This document shows positions 34,901 to 45,049 of a stretch of DNA of 64,000 bases, one piece after another; position 1 is the stretch's first letter; every line of letters begins with the position of its first letter. The stretch covers positions 52,628,498 to 52,692,497 of the forward strand of contig CM064671.1 of NCBI GenBank assembly GCA_032717465.1, given 5' to 3'. This DNA is from Coenobita brevimanus. Its lineage: Eukaryota > Arthropoda > Malacostraca > Decapoda > Coenobitidae. A model generated the notes under the pieces. That model was not told the DNA's origin. It searched no databases and saw nothing but the letters and a program-made list of their open reading frames with translations. The position numbers and the translations under genes were made by a program.

Positions 34901-35333
34901 GGCCCATATGCACTCACAAACACCCACAACTCACGTTCAAATTTCGCTTTCACCCACATCAGTCTCGATGACACCTCCTTCCATTCAATCACACATTTCT
35001 GTACTTCCGGACTCACTAACAAGGCCACACCTTCTCTTGCCCTTCGTCTATCAACACCTGACAATCTTCCATTCACACTTCGAAACATAGATTCCCCCTT
35101 CCTTTCATCTTCGCTTCATTCAGAGCTAACACATCCAACTTTCTTCTCACAAACATTCTCCCAATCTCCTCCCTTTTAGCCTCAATCGTACTACATCCAC
35201 GCACATTCATTGACTCAATCTTCAGGGTACGGGGATAACTCCATCCCCCATCCCTTTCTCTGGCCTGTCTCTTTTTAGGAACTTAAAAACAGAGGAGGGG
35301 GTCCCTAATCCCCTCACCCCGCCCCTTTTAGTC
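31955..35333 (-). mobile_element. RTE-1 LINE, copy C (almost full length)
   Basis: It runs on the minus strand from the (TCTA)n tail at 31955 to CCGCCCCTTTTAGTC at 35333, about 105 bp short of the 5' point of copy A. It is inserted in the linker of a LINE3 copy. A short target duplication (about CTT) is compatible with the LINE3 sequence at 55590 but is too short to be firm. Confidence 0.9.
32282..35200 (-). pseudogene. RTE-1 endonuclease-RT (copy C)
   Basis: On the minus strand the endonuclease plus linker is open at 34066-35088 (GDLNAGVG, SDHYLVEG), and continues upstream of its first ATG toward 35200. RT follows in 33271-34026 (GKAAGMDG, PLYKGKGD, FRRGRGCVDQVF, FMDLETAYDR, where lysine of EKAYDR is threonine), 32900-33274 (GLRQGCVMSP, FADDTALV) and 32282-32758 (MCGVTRMD, LRWFGHMERMD, ending KWREIVNE). 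There is a stop or shift near 34066, a shift near 33272 and shifts near 32900 and 32760. Overall it is nearly identical to copies A and B. Confidence 0.87.
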
Positions 35334-37200
35334 TTAAATAAAAATAAAAAACATCTGATTCACACTCTTAATTTTACATCGCTAGAAACCATGCAAAGGT
35401 TGTAATAAATCTTGCCAAAACAAACTTTCTTGAAAATGAAGCATCAAAACTACTTAACAACCCTAATGACAATAGAATATTCTGGTCAACTCTCAATTCT
35501 TTCAATAATAACTTTAACAAGACATCATCCATTCCCCCACTAAAATCTTCAGATGGCAACGTTACAAATGACCCACATAGGAAGGAAGATATCTTTGCCA
35601 GCACATTTGCAAGAAATTCTATCCTGGAGGAAGCCAGCCAGAACGTCCCAGTACTAGAACTGGCTCTCCCGAAATTATTCCACTGAAAAGTCAAACAAGA
35701 CATGTAGAATCCATCCTAGACAATTTACCTACCAACAAAGCTCCAGGACAAGACGGAATTCCTCCAACTGTTCTAAAAGTGTTCCCCAGAACTTGCCTCT
35801 GTTCTAGCTAAATTATTCAGACTATGCATATGTATTTCTTCATTCCTTAACTCATGGGAAGAAGCCAATATCCACCTAATTCCAAAGAAAGGAAGTTCCT
35901 CTGACCCCTCTGATTACAGACCAATAGCTGTCACATCTTCTATTGGTAAAGTACAGGTATTTGAAATTTTAATTAATAAGCACATAATTAAACATCTTGA
36001 ATCCAACTTGATTATTGACAGACAATATGGTTTTCGTCACGAAAGATCCACCACTGATATACTCAGTCTCCTGACTAATACCATTCGTCAATCAATCGAC
36101 CTACATGGAGAAACTTATGCAGTAACCCATGACACTTCTAAAGCTTTCAAAAGAGTATGGCACCGTTCCCTGCTGTCCAAACTATGTTGCTATAGACTAA
36201 CATCTTTTGTTCCTCTGCTTTCCTCATATCTCAGAGACAGAAAAATAACACTAAGAGTAGATGATGTATATACCAATGTCCACTCAATTAAAGCCGACGT
36301 GCCACAGGGATCAGTTCTGGTGCCTACCCTGTTCCTGATTCACATTACCGGTAATTATATCTTATATGTCACCCAGAATCCCATCCATTCAAATGCAGAT
36401 GACTCATCACTTCATAGTTGATTCACACTCAGACACCCATTTACAAAGTCTAATACCTCCAACTCTGAACTTAGTACAGCCATCTCCATAAATCAAGACT
36501 TATCTCATTAAATGCTAGTAAAACCAAATATATACAGTTTACTAACAGACAGGTATTGCCAGATTCGTATATTACCTTAAATCTACTATTATTCCCATCT
36601 CCAAAAGTACTGATATTCTCGGCGTCTCACTTAACAATGCCATCAGCTGGACCTCTCTTGCCAGATCACTTGCTAAAACCACCTCAGAGAAACTTGATTA
36701 TTGTACAGAGTCCGTAACTTTTTCACTGACGAGCAGTTAGCTATAATTTTTATGATATATTTGCTCTCAGCTTGAATATTGCTCACCTTTGAGGAATGGA
36801 TGTGGTGAGGTTGCATTAAAACAACAAGACAAAATTCAGAACAAAGCTGTTGGAATTATTAATAACCCTGCTTTAGTGAATAAACTAAATCCCTTACAAG
36901 AAAGAAGGAATGTTGCCTCTCTTGTATTATTTTACAGATAATTTTATGGCAAATGCTCATACGAAGTTGCATCCATTGTGCCACCTCTCCATGCCTTCCC
37001 TTGTGCTACATGGGCATCTGGTAGCGTGCAAGACTGGAATGTCATTCAGCCATATTGCTGAACTTCTCCCTATCAGAATTCCTTCATTCCTCGAACTGCA
37101 TCTCTCTGGAACTTGCTTCCCCAGAATTGCTTCCCTCCAAACTTCAACCTACAGATGTTCAAGTCCAACCGTTCTAGATATTTTATGAATGGAGGACACT
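35334..37200 (+). pseudogene. LINE3 linker, reverse transcriptase and C-terminus (split copy)
   Basis: Fragments in several frames: APGQDGIPPTVL near 35735, WEEANIHLIPKKGSSSDPSDYRPIAVTSS near 35855, and 36008-36421 with RQYGFRHERSTTD, DTSKAFKRVWHRSLLSK (aspartate kept) and DVPQGSVLVPTLF. A damaged catalytic box (NADDSSLH, Y replaced by N) follows near 36390. Degraded C-terminal blocks (NKAVGIINNPAL, VPPLHAFPCAT) continue to about 37190. Compared with the copy at 47155 it has many more stops and small deletions. Confidence 0.8.
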
Positions 37201-37616
37201 AGTAATCTGGAGGATGGATTATTCTTTTTATTAATTTCTTTTTTCCTTCCTCTGCTCTGTTATTTAACCCCTTAACTGCGGGGTGTCACTTTGGTGACCC
37301 TCAGGTCCAGTGGATCATACCGCTGGCGTCACTTTTGTGATTCTGTGTTATTTTGAATTCGCCCAAGCTTTCAAGTGGTGGCTTGTATCATCTGTCAGTA
37401 CTGCCAGTGTCTAGCAATAGTCAGCACTGCTAATGTCATCTGTACTCTCAGTCCATTGTTGACAATTTAGCCATTTTTCTCTGTCCTTGACTTCCCCTCT
37501 TTACCTCCCGTCCATTATTCTCTCCCCCCTGCCCAGTTGCACCACACTACACAAATCCTGTCCGGATTTTTCCACTGATTTCATCCATTGAAATGTGCCC
37601 TATGCCCTATTCCTAT

Positions 37617-37617
<1 letters not shown>

Positions 37618-37685
<68 letters not shown>
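37618..37685. repeat. (TA)n left of the pogo-like MITE
   Basis: About 66 bases of TA units. A second TA run of about 40 bases lies at 38285-38324 on the other side. Confidence 0.95.
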
Positions 37686-37688
<3 letters not shown>

Positions 37689-38281
37689 TAGAACCTCGGT
37701 CCTCGAACACAATCCGTTCTGGAAGGCTGTTCCAGGATCGAATTGGTCAAGGACCGAACTAATTTTCCCCATAAGAAATAATGTAAATAATTTTAATCCG
37801 TTCCAAGACCCCAGATGCTTACCTATTTAAGTTTCAGCACTGGTACCAGTGCTTTCCTTTACGAGGTGACTGTATATTTCTCTTGCCTTTTCACAAATTA
37901 TATCCTCACTAACACTGTCTCCTGCTAACTGTTTCTCATTGATGAAGCAATAATTTTTCCACTTCTTCAATTATTTTCTACACTACTTTCCTCTTTTCAC
38001 TGCCAGTAGCGGTAATGGATGAACTTGCTTTCTTTGGAGCCATTATTAGGGGCTAATACTGCACTGAATCAAGAAAAATGTGAAGCACAGCAGGACAACC
38101 ACGTTGACGAACAACAAAAGTGGACGCGTGACTGTCAGTCGGCCAGCTTCCCTTCGGTTGGCTACGTTCAGGTTGGTCGAGGTCCGATATTTTGGTCTAC
38201 CTCTGGAGCAAAAATTTCTTGAATTTTTTGGTCGAGGTCCGATTTGTTTGACATGTGAGACGTTCGAGGACCGAGGTTCCA

Positions 38282-38284
<3 letters not shown>
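37686..38284. mobile_element. pogo/Tigger-like MITE in a (TA)n tract
   Basis: A 23-bp terminal inverted repeat (left CAGTAGAACCTCGGTCCTCG, right end CGAGGACCGAGGTTCCACTG) is flanked by TA dinucleotides on both sides, the target of Tc1/mariner/pogo elements. The CAGTxGAACCTCGG start is common among Tigger-like MITEs. Internal words such as GGTCGAGGTCCGAT repeat near the right end. Copy 1 of the host element has an uninterrupted site at about 1109-1125, showing the empty state. Confidence 0.82.
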
Positions 38285-38326
<42 letters not shown>

Positions 38327-39590
38327 AAAAAAGATATTTCATAGTGCAATACACCTGGAATTGGCTAATAATCACCTGGCAACACTCCATGTGCACTCGA
38401 TCACTAAGTTTCCCTGCTTATTTTCCCTTGAAATATGCCGTATGACCTATTCTTGTAATAGAAATATATATGAGAAAGGAAGGGAGAAGCCTAAGTGATA
38501 TTTACATTCACCTGGAACTACCTAATTTATTATGTATTGTCTAGATTTCCCGCCAATCATTTCATAGCATATAAATGAGCAGTTGTCACCATACTGACAT
38601 TGTCAACCCTTCCCCTGACCATATACGTCACATCATTCAGTTTATTGTCGTTTTTCGAGGTGAAACCATGTATGATTCGCATCCGTCCACTTCCACCGCT
38701 TCTGAGGCCACTGCAAAGGACCCTGTGACCTCTACCCCTGCTAAACCTCATGAGGGAAAGGGTAATGAATGTGTAAATAGCAAGTGAAAGCAATGAATGT
38801 AAATATAATTCTACCGTGGATAATAGTTTTATAAGTTACTGCAAGTGACAGTGCATAACAGTGTAAATAAAATAGAAATGTAAATAATGTATATAAAATA
38901 GAAAATGTAAACAGAAATGTAAATAATTAGTAATATAAGAATAAGAATATAAATACTTGGAGTAATGACAGTGAAAGTGAAAGCTTCGCTCTCTACGCTA
39001 GTTTACTGAACGAGAAAATGAATGCCTGGAGTGAAAATAAACTACAAGTACTGAAAGAAACTTACGGACAAATATTGTATATATAAATAAGTGTATAAAG
39101 TACTAGGAATATAAGTTCTGAGTGTGTTTATGAATAATAAATGGCAGCTCTGCCTCAGAATATCAGCGGGGAATGAGCACGGGTGGAAAGCTCATACGTG
39201 CTCGCAATTTACATTGCTTTCACAGTGTGTTTTTTTTTTTTTTTTTATGGAATATGGATTCCAAGCTACTTGAAATTAATAGAATTGTGTTTATACTGAT
39301 AATATCAGGCAGTGGTAACCATATTATGGGGTACTGGGAAGTATAAAGTGGAGACTGTGTTACCCAATTTCAGAAGTCTCCACAAGTCCTACGGTAGTCA
39401 ACCAAGGCTCAACAAACATCCCATGAGAAAACTGAAGGTATGTGCCATATGCATATATAATTATAATATTTTAGGACTAATAACTGATTTTTTGCAAATA
39501 TTTTTAAAAAGTCAGTCAGAGCACGATTATCTCTGCAGGAGGGGCACGGCGTGCTGCAGACATCCCCGAGGTTAAGGGGTTAAACAAAAA

Positions 39591-41085
39591 AGGGACAGAA
39601 TAGGGAGAAACACCAGTATTAATAGCTCTAGAAGATATGTTTCCACGTACAACAGCAGTTATAGAACGACCAGAAAGGAAACTTAAGATGCAAGCACATA
39701 TTGAAGGAGAGAAACCATAAGATTGAGAATTTAGAAAAAAAAAAGTATGCCAGTCTCAGTCGAAAGGCTCTGAAATGTCAAATGCATAAAGTTTTTGAAA
39801 AAGTCCCAAAAAGAGGATGACCAGGACTCTGAATTAAAGGTGAGAAATTCACCAGTGCAACTGGAACCCAAACTGCTGATCGAAGAGGTTCTGACGGGAA
39901 AGGTGTTAAAATATTTTTTTTTGTTAAGAACAGAATTATTAACTTTAGAAATGCATGACGTTACAGCAATTGGACAATGGTTAATGGGTTGGGAATGGTC
40001 ACCCTTTGTTAAGACAGGCAGAATCAGAGCAAACTTCCAACAAGTTGGAAAAGTACAAGTCGACAGACAAAGGTGAAGAAGTTTATCTAGGCAGAGTGGA
40101 AGCACAGTTGCACAGTTCTTGATAAGAGTAGAGACCCCATCAGACCCATATGCAGTGTTAGTATTGTGGCCAGTGATGGCAGAAAATACATCAATTGATG
40201 AAATTACCATGTCAGCCATGACGAAGTCAGAGGATGGAAGTGATGGAGAAGCAGCATCGGAATCATCTAAAGTGGATGGAGGAAAGCAAAGAGTTCTGCT
40301 TTTTAGTAGAAGAAACAAGTATAGAGCCATCTGAGCGGAAAGGAGAATGGAAGAACAATGGAGGAAAATTGTTAGAAGGATTTCTGGTAAGGTACCGGTA
40401 CCAAAAGAAGTGGGAAGAATATGAGTAAAAGAGTCCAGTGTATTTGGTTCAATACAAATGAAATCGTTCTTAGCAGAGCGTACAACTGACTTAGCACAGT
40501 TGCAAACAAGGGCATAAAAACAAATGAGTTTCAGGAGCGGGTAGGTTCGGGTACCTATTGTAGGCCTTCTCTTTCTTGTGGATAGCATTAGAACAAGAGT
40601 GATTACACATTGTTGTTGTTGTTGTTGTTTTTCAATTTTTCAGCAATCACAGGATAAGAGAAATGGATGTAGGCTATGATTCAATGGTCGAGAACATATC
40701 CTTTGAAATGGACGAGGCACACTCAGATGTTTGCAGGCCGTGGAAGCAATATTATTTCAAGTGAAAATAAAAGAAATCCTGCCTGAAAGCTTCCCAATCA
40801 GCAGCTCCAAAATGCCACGGCTACAACATCTTGAAAGGGTACACAGACCTTACTGGAGCAAAATTACAGATTAAGGTGATAAGGTTGTGATAGGAGGAGG
40901 CTGACAGAGAGAAAAGAGTAAAAGTGCAAGCAGAAGGATTAGTTGTAAGAAAGAGGTCAAGTATGTTGCAACTCTCTTCTGTTGCTGAAATAAAAGGAAA
41001 TCTATGTAATAAATGATGATAGATCTTAGCAAGACAATCCGGATAACAGGAAAGGGTATCACACTGTACAGTTATCATGCTTTAG
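39591..41085 (-). pseudogene. LINE4 (Jockey-like) endonuclease tail and RT, frameshifted fragment
   Basis: Minus-strand blocks from 5' to 3': ILDLFLTTNPSACTFTLFS...SYHNLITL (40821-41078, the endonuclease end where SDHN has become SYHN), AYGSDGVSTLIKNCATVLPLCLDKLLHL and WKFALILPVLTKGDHSQPINHCPIAVTS (39731-40588). A shifted frame follows with AFDIS...FD, the first RT aspartate (about 39780). Then SFLSGRSITAVV and NTGVSPYSVP appear at 39591-39690. The sequence stops in mid RT at 39591, where the LINE3 tail and MITE lie. It differs clearly from LINE3 in sequence. Confidence 0.72.
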
Positions 41086-41094
41086 AAATATCAA

Positions 41095-43120
41095 CGGCTG
41101 CTGCATGGGTTTCTCCTTCGTCAAATGACTGAAGGATTCTATAAGTAATGAGATAATCTGTATCAACAGATGGTCTTTCGTGGCGAAAAACTATAATGTC
41201 TCATTAATTAAGCGGTTTGAGTTTAACAATATGTATATTAATCCCTGCCATACTGATTCTTTGTATGGTAGTTTACCAACCCTTTATCATTGTTTTATAA
41301 CACATGCAAACTGGAACGCATATGAGGCGAGGCATGTACAGACTATTGTACCTCATATCTTGAATTTGGCTGTCTGTTATCATTTTTCTTTTTCTTGGGA
41401 AAAATAATTTTTAAGACTCCTGGACTTTGGTTGCTTCTTTCTTGAATTGAAAAAAAAAAAAAGGGGGGGGGGAGTGGAGGGAAAGCAGCACAGCAAAAGT
41501 TCGACAATCTCCAATACTTTTAGATGTAATTGCTGTGTTTTCGTAATCGGATAGATCAAAGGAACTTCCTTTCTCTGGAGTTGGTTGGATATTTTTTTTT
41601 CCATGAACAAGGGAATGAAAATGTCCAAGTACATCGTCTGAATAATTTTGCTAACATAGGAGCAAGTTTCGGGGAACACTTTTTCCAGATTATTGGAGGA
41701 ATTTTATCTGAACCTTATGCTTTATGGGTTGGTAAATTGTCTAGGAGATATTTATTGTATTTCGTCTGAATGTATAGTGGGGCCATTTATGGAGGGCAAG
41801 TTCACGTACAGGAACGTTCTGATTGGCTTCCTGTTAGTATGTGTCCATACATATGCTGGAACAAATGCTGACAGCATGTAAACAACACAACAACGAAGAA
41901 GCTGGAAACATGCTCGGAACGGGAGCGTCCAGATCATGTTGGTAACATCATAATTTAGTCTCAGCTGCCTCGTATGGACGCACTTATCACATCAGCTCTA
42001 TGTCTACTAAGTTCAAAGATGCACTGCAACATTTTTGTATACATCTGTCCTAATACTGTTGCATTCCAAGCATGTTGCCAACTGTGTTGCTGACACATGC
42101 TGGAGGATATGTGTTGACATGCCTTCAGGAAGAAGCTCTGGGAAACGTACTGGCAAGAATGTTAAACTTTTCCTCAAGTGTCATGTACAGTTTTTCCATC
42201 TGAAGCTTTTATTGAGGTAAATGGGTGAAATTGTTAAAAGTTGCTGTTAAAAGAACTGAAAGGCAATTAGACCATTTTGATGTCATCAGCGAATAGTATG
42301 AATGCTTGGACATGGAGAAAGTTTGGTTTGGCAAGATTTAATACAGCTTTTGCTCTGTCTCTAGCAATTTTAAATAACTGAGGTATTAAGTTGTTTCTAC
42401 GTACTTAAATGAATAATTATATGCTGAAGACCTTTGGGTTGTAGGTCTGGCTTACTTGCTCTCAAATCACTCAGGTGAGTTGGATCTTTTAGCAAAATAT
42501 TGACCTGGTTTGAATAATTCCATACCAATTTGTATTAAGTATTGGAGATTGTCATATGAGAAGAGGTAGCAGTCATGTCAGTGGAGAAGGAAGGCTGTAA
42601 TGGAATATCAGCTAGATAATTTGAAAGTCAATGACAATCTGCCTTATAAATGTGCCATCTGGTCACCGTGACTGGGTCAGACAGTGAGGATTGAGCAATT
42701 GTCGAATAAGGCTTTGATGAGGTTGTGGTCGGAGGATCTGGGTTATTTGTGGGAATATGTTCAAGAGTTACGAGCTCCTGTCAGGATTATCAGGTTTTCT
42801 GGCTGGCTGTTTTACCAGTTGCGTACGATTAAACGATTCTGCTAACAGCCCCCATTCGAGATCAATATTGTCTGTTTTGACAGAAGGCAGTAACTATGCC
42901 AGATTATGGATTTTAATTTTACCGAACACGACAATTTTAGTTGTACAGCAAGTGTTGGGATAAGGTTAGTCAAATGTGTGGGTGGTCAAATGTGTGGGTA
43001 TGAAGCCAAATACACTAGATTCTGATGAGGAACTGGGGGAGCGATTAAATATACAGATGTATTTGGTTATGGTAAGGAAGTATAGTTTGTATAATAGGTA
43101 ATCAAAATTAGCATAGGTGA
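41095..43120 (-). mobile_element. LINE3 copy, minus strand, heavily decayed
   Basis: It aligns piecewise with the minus-strand copy at 53446-56680: 41095-41230 with 54510-54650, 41535-41840 with 54700-55310, 42145-42420 with 55310-55620, and 42590-43120 with 55730-56300 (shared words such as GGAACTTCCTTTCTTTGG-like and GATTAAACGATTCTGC). It covers RT, linker and endonuclease but no frame longer than a few dozen codons survives. Foreign pieces sit at about 41233-41530 and 41838-42125. Confidence 0.75.
41838..42125. mobile_element. Possible MITE inside the decayed LINE3 copy
   Basis: LINE3 sequence is interrupted here. The left border TGTCCATACATATGCTGGAA and the complement of the right border (TGTCAACACATATCCTCC) form an imperfect inverted repeat of about 35 bases, ending near CAGCAT. 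No coding frame is present. The target duplication is unclear. Confidence 0.35.
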
Positions 43121-43225
43121 ATTGGGTCATGGGGGAAAATGCGTTCAAGTGGAACATACTTTCGTTCAGGAAAATGAGTCAGTTTGTTGAAAGTAGGTTC
43201 GTGGAGGAAAATAGGTGGCTGGAGA
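43120..43225 (+). repeat. Second locus of the 17-bp degenerate minisatellite
   Basis: Units such as GGGTCATGGGGGAAAATG, CGTTCAAGTGGAACATA, TCGTTCAGGAAAATGAG and GGTTCGTGGAGGAAAATAG succeed each other with the same form and spacing as at 27400-27890. Confidence 0.5.
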
Positions 43226-44122
43226 GATTACCCGTAGTGTGTGTAGCCAAAGACGGGTTAGTATCCATTTATTAAGAAACTATCCCAATTTTCCGGAAAC
43301 TTGAGCCGAAAATGATTGAGGTAATTGAAACTGGGCGCATGTTGGATGCAATGCTGTTGCTATTTGCAGTTCTTTTTAGGAAGCATTATTCTAGCCCCCT
43401 AGCATTTCTCTAAAGTATCAGGTAGGACCATGTGTGTTCTTCTCTTGTATCCTTCACCAGACTCCTACCATCTCATATCCGCTATAAACCATTCAAACGA
43501 ATTTTAAGACGAGTTTGTAAAGTATAAATTTGTTATCACATTAGTATGAATGTGGGTATTAGACTATCAAAGGTATTGTTTCATGACAAAATAATTACAC
43601 TGATGTACATAAGGCTGATTGTTCGTGCTGTCATGGTTAATGGGAGGGGGGGGGAGGGCAGGGAAAGAGAGAGGTATGATAACCTTTTCTGTTCCAGCTG
43701 GCATTGCAGAGAATATATGGGTGTAAATAATTGGGATAATCTCGCAATTATGATTCATCAGTTCAGAGTAATAGCAATTTTATAGGTACTCGATTATCCC
43801 ACTGTTTGCATTGTGGGAAGATGTGAAGTTGAAGATTTGCTTTGTTAAGGAGAAAAAGGCTAATAGGTTTAGAGATTATAGAAGATAAATGCAACTTGGT
43901 CACTGAGATACAGCAATCATAAGCTGTAATGCACTGGAAGGGGGCAGAGAGTAAAAAGAAGGACCAGATCTTTGAAAATTCATACACTCTGTCTACCGTA
44001 GGCATCAGTATGGCCAGTCCCCTACCAGATCATTAAAAGCGGAATGCTAGATGCCAAAAGAAGGGCAACTCCCTCTTCCAGTCAACTGTGTTCATGTTCA
44101 CATGAGTCCCATTCTACTCCCT
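43226..44122. other. Non-coding stretch, nothing recognised
   Basis: No frame above 80 codons and no terminal repeats. A G run lies near 43645. It may include old element remnants that I cannot identify. Confidence 0.45.
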
Positions 44123-44231
44123 CTTCTTCGGTTACTAATACTGCTGCTGCTGTTACTACTACTTCTGTTAGTATTTCAACTACTACTACTACTGCTGCCG
44201 CTACTACTGCTACTACTACTACTTTTTTTTT
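44123..44231 (+). repeat. Trinucleotide (CTA/CTG)n low-complexity block and T run
   Basis: Imperfect TACTGC/ACTACT units are followed by 12 T. Serine/threonine- and leucine-rich frames here are artefacts. Confidence 0.85.
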
Positions 44232-44439
44232 TTTCAAAATAATCACCTCCATCCACTGAGGAACTATATTGTGAAAATCAAAACTAACCTTCCTAATACA
44301 GTTTACCATTTGGAGTTGTAATGGGAAAGTTAACACTAACCCTCATATTACAATCCGTTGGCCCTAAGCACGCCAACGGCTGTGGTTACCAACCATGTAC
44401 TATTACTATTATTACTTTGTTTTATATTTATTGATATTT

Positions 44440-44885
44440 CAGTGTAAGTAAAGACAATAAGCTATTGGAGTCGCTGGTCTATGCGACTCTCAACCACAGT
44501 TGCTTCGTAATCCATACCCGCCAGAGAGACAGGCCTGATGGCTGATAATCTTATGCCCCTGAGACATAGGAGCGCAGACCTCACGAGGGAGAATGACAGT
44601 CGGCATCTCATCCAGGCCATAGCAGAACTCTGCGATTGACGTTTCTTCTCAGAAAGAACCTCTGCCAGTCTCGAGTAGAATCTCACTGCCTCTGGACCCA
44701 TCACACCTGATGTTGTGACCACAAGGGGAGTGAATCGACCGTGGTCCACATGTTGGATACTTTCTTGGTAGTTTCTGTTTTTTCTTGTTCATTCCTTTTG
44801 TGTGCAGCTTCGAGAAACAGTTCACGATGACATGCTGCAATAGGATCGAATATCCTGATGTCGAAGAACGCCCTCTGCCCTCTAC
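44440..44885 (-). pseudogene. Orphan C-terminal domain of a retroelement-associated protein, frameshifted
   Basis: Minus strand: AFFDIRIFDPIAACHRELFLEAAHKRNEQEK (44780-44880), then in a second frame HGRFTPLVVTTSGVMGPEAVRFYSRLAEVLSEKK and WMRCRLSFSLVRSALLCLRGIR (44530-44745). The succession FFDxRxxxP ... HxRNEQEK ... HGxFTPLVxxTSGxMGxEA ... LSFSLxRSAxLCxRG is familiar from the region downstream of RT-containing proteins that are repetitive in cnidarians, echinoderms and arthropods. I cannot assign the parent element. An RT domain is not visible nearby, so this is a fragment. A (TAC)n run (44881-44915) lies at its 5' side. Confidence 0.6.
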
Positions 44886-45049
44886 TACTACTACTGCTAC
44901 TACTACTACTACTACACCATGTGCACAACCACCACAGGTTTATTGGCTGTGCAAAATAACACACACACAAAAAAAAGGCATCTGAGGGACTCAGGTACCA
45001 TAACCACGAGTTCTGATGCGTGACAGCAGAGGTGACTCAGTCAGCAGCT

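Larger units (their letters stand above)
31570..37263 (+). mobile_element. LINE3 (Jockey/CR1-group), copy split by RTE-1 copy C
   Basis: LINE3 sequence is present at 31570-31954 (end of the endonuclease and linker) and again at 35334-37263 (linker, RT, 3' end). RTE-1 copy C lies between them. The 5' part of the endonuclease is missing. At its 3' A-rich tail a piggyBac-like element is inserted at TTAA 37264-37267, and the remaining tail bases (ACAAAAAA) follow at 39584. Confidence 0.85.
37268..39579. mobile_element. piggyBac-like non-autonomous element (copy 2), carrying a nested MITE
   Basis: It is flanked by TTAA at 37264-37267 and 39580-39583. The left end is CCCCTTAACTGCGGGG and the right end on the minus strand is CCCCTTAACCTCGGGG, a better inverted repeat than in copy 1. 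The interior matches copy 1 in many places (for example GATTCTGTGTTATTTTGAATTC, ACACCTGGAATTGGCTAAT, and the GTAAATA-rich right half). It lacks a transposase frame. It differs by carrying (TA)n tracts and a 599-bp pogo-like element (37686-38284). Confidence 0.85.

Noticed and set aside
32246..34971. Several plus-strand frames of 143-164 codons and similar ones at 29659-30565
   Set aside because: They are antisense shadows of the RTE-1 coding sequence, which lacks stops on its complement because of purine-rich codon use.
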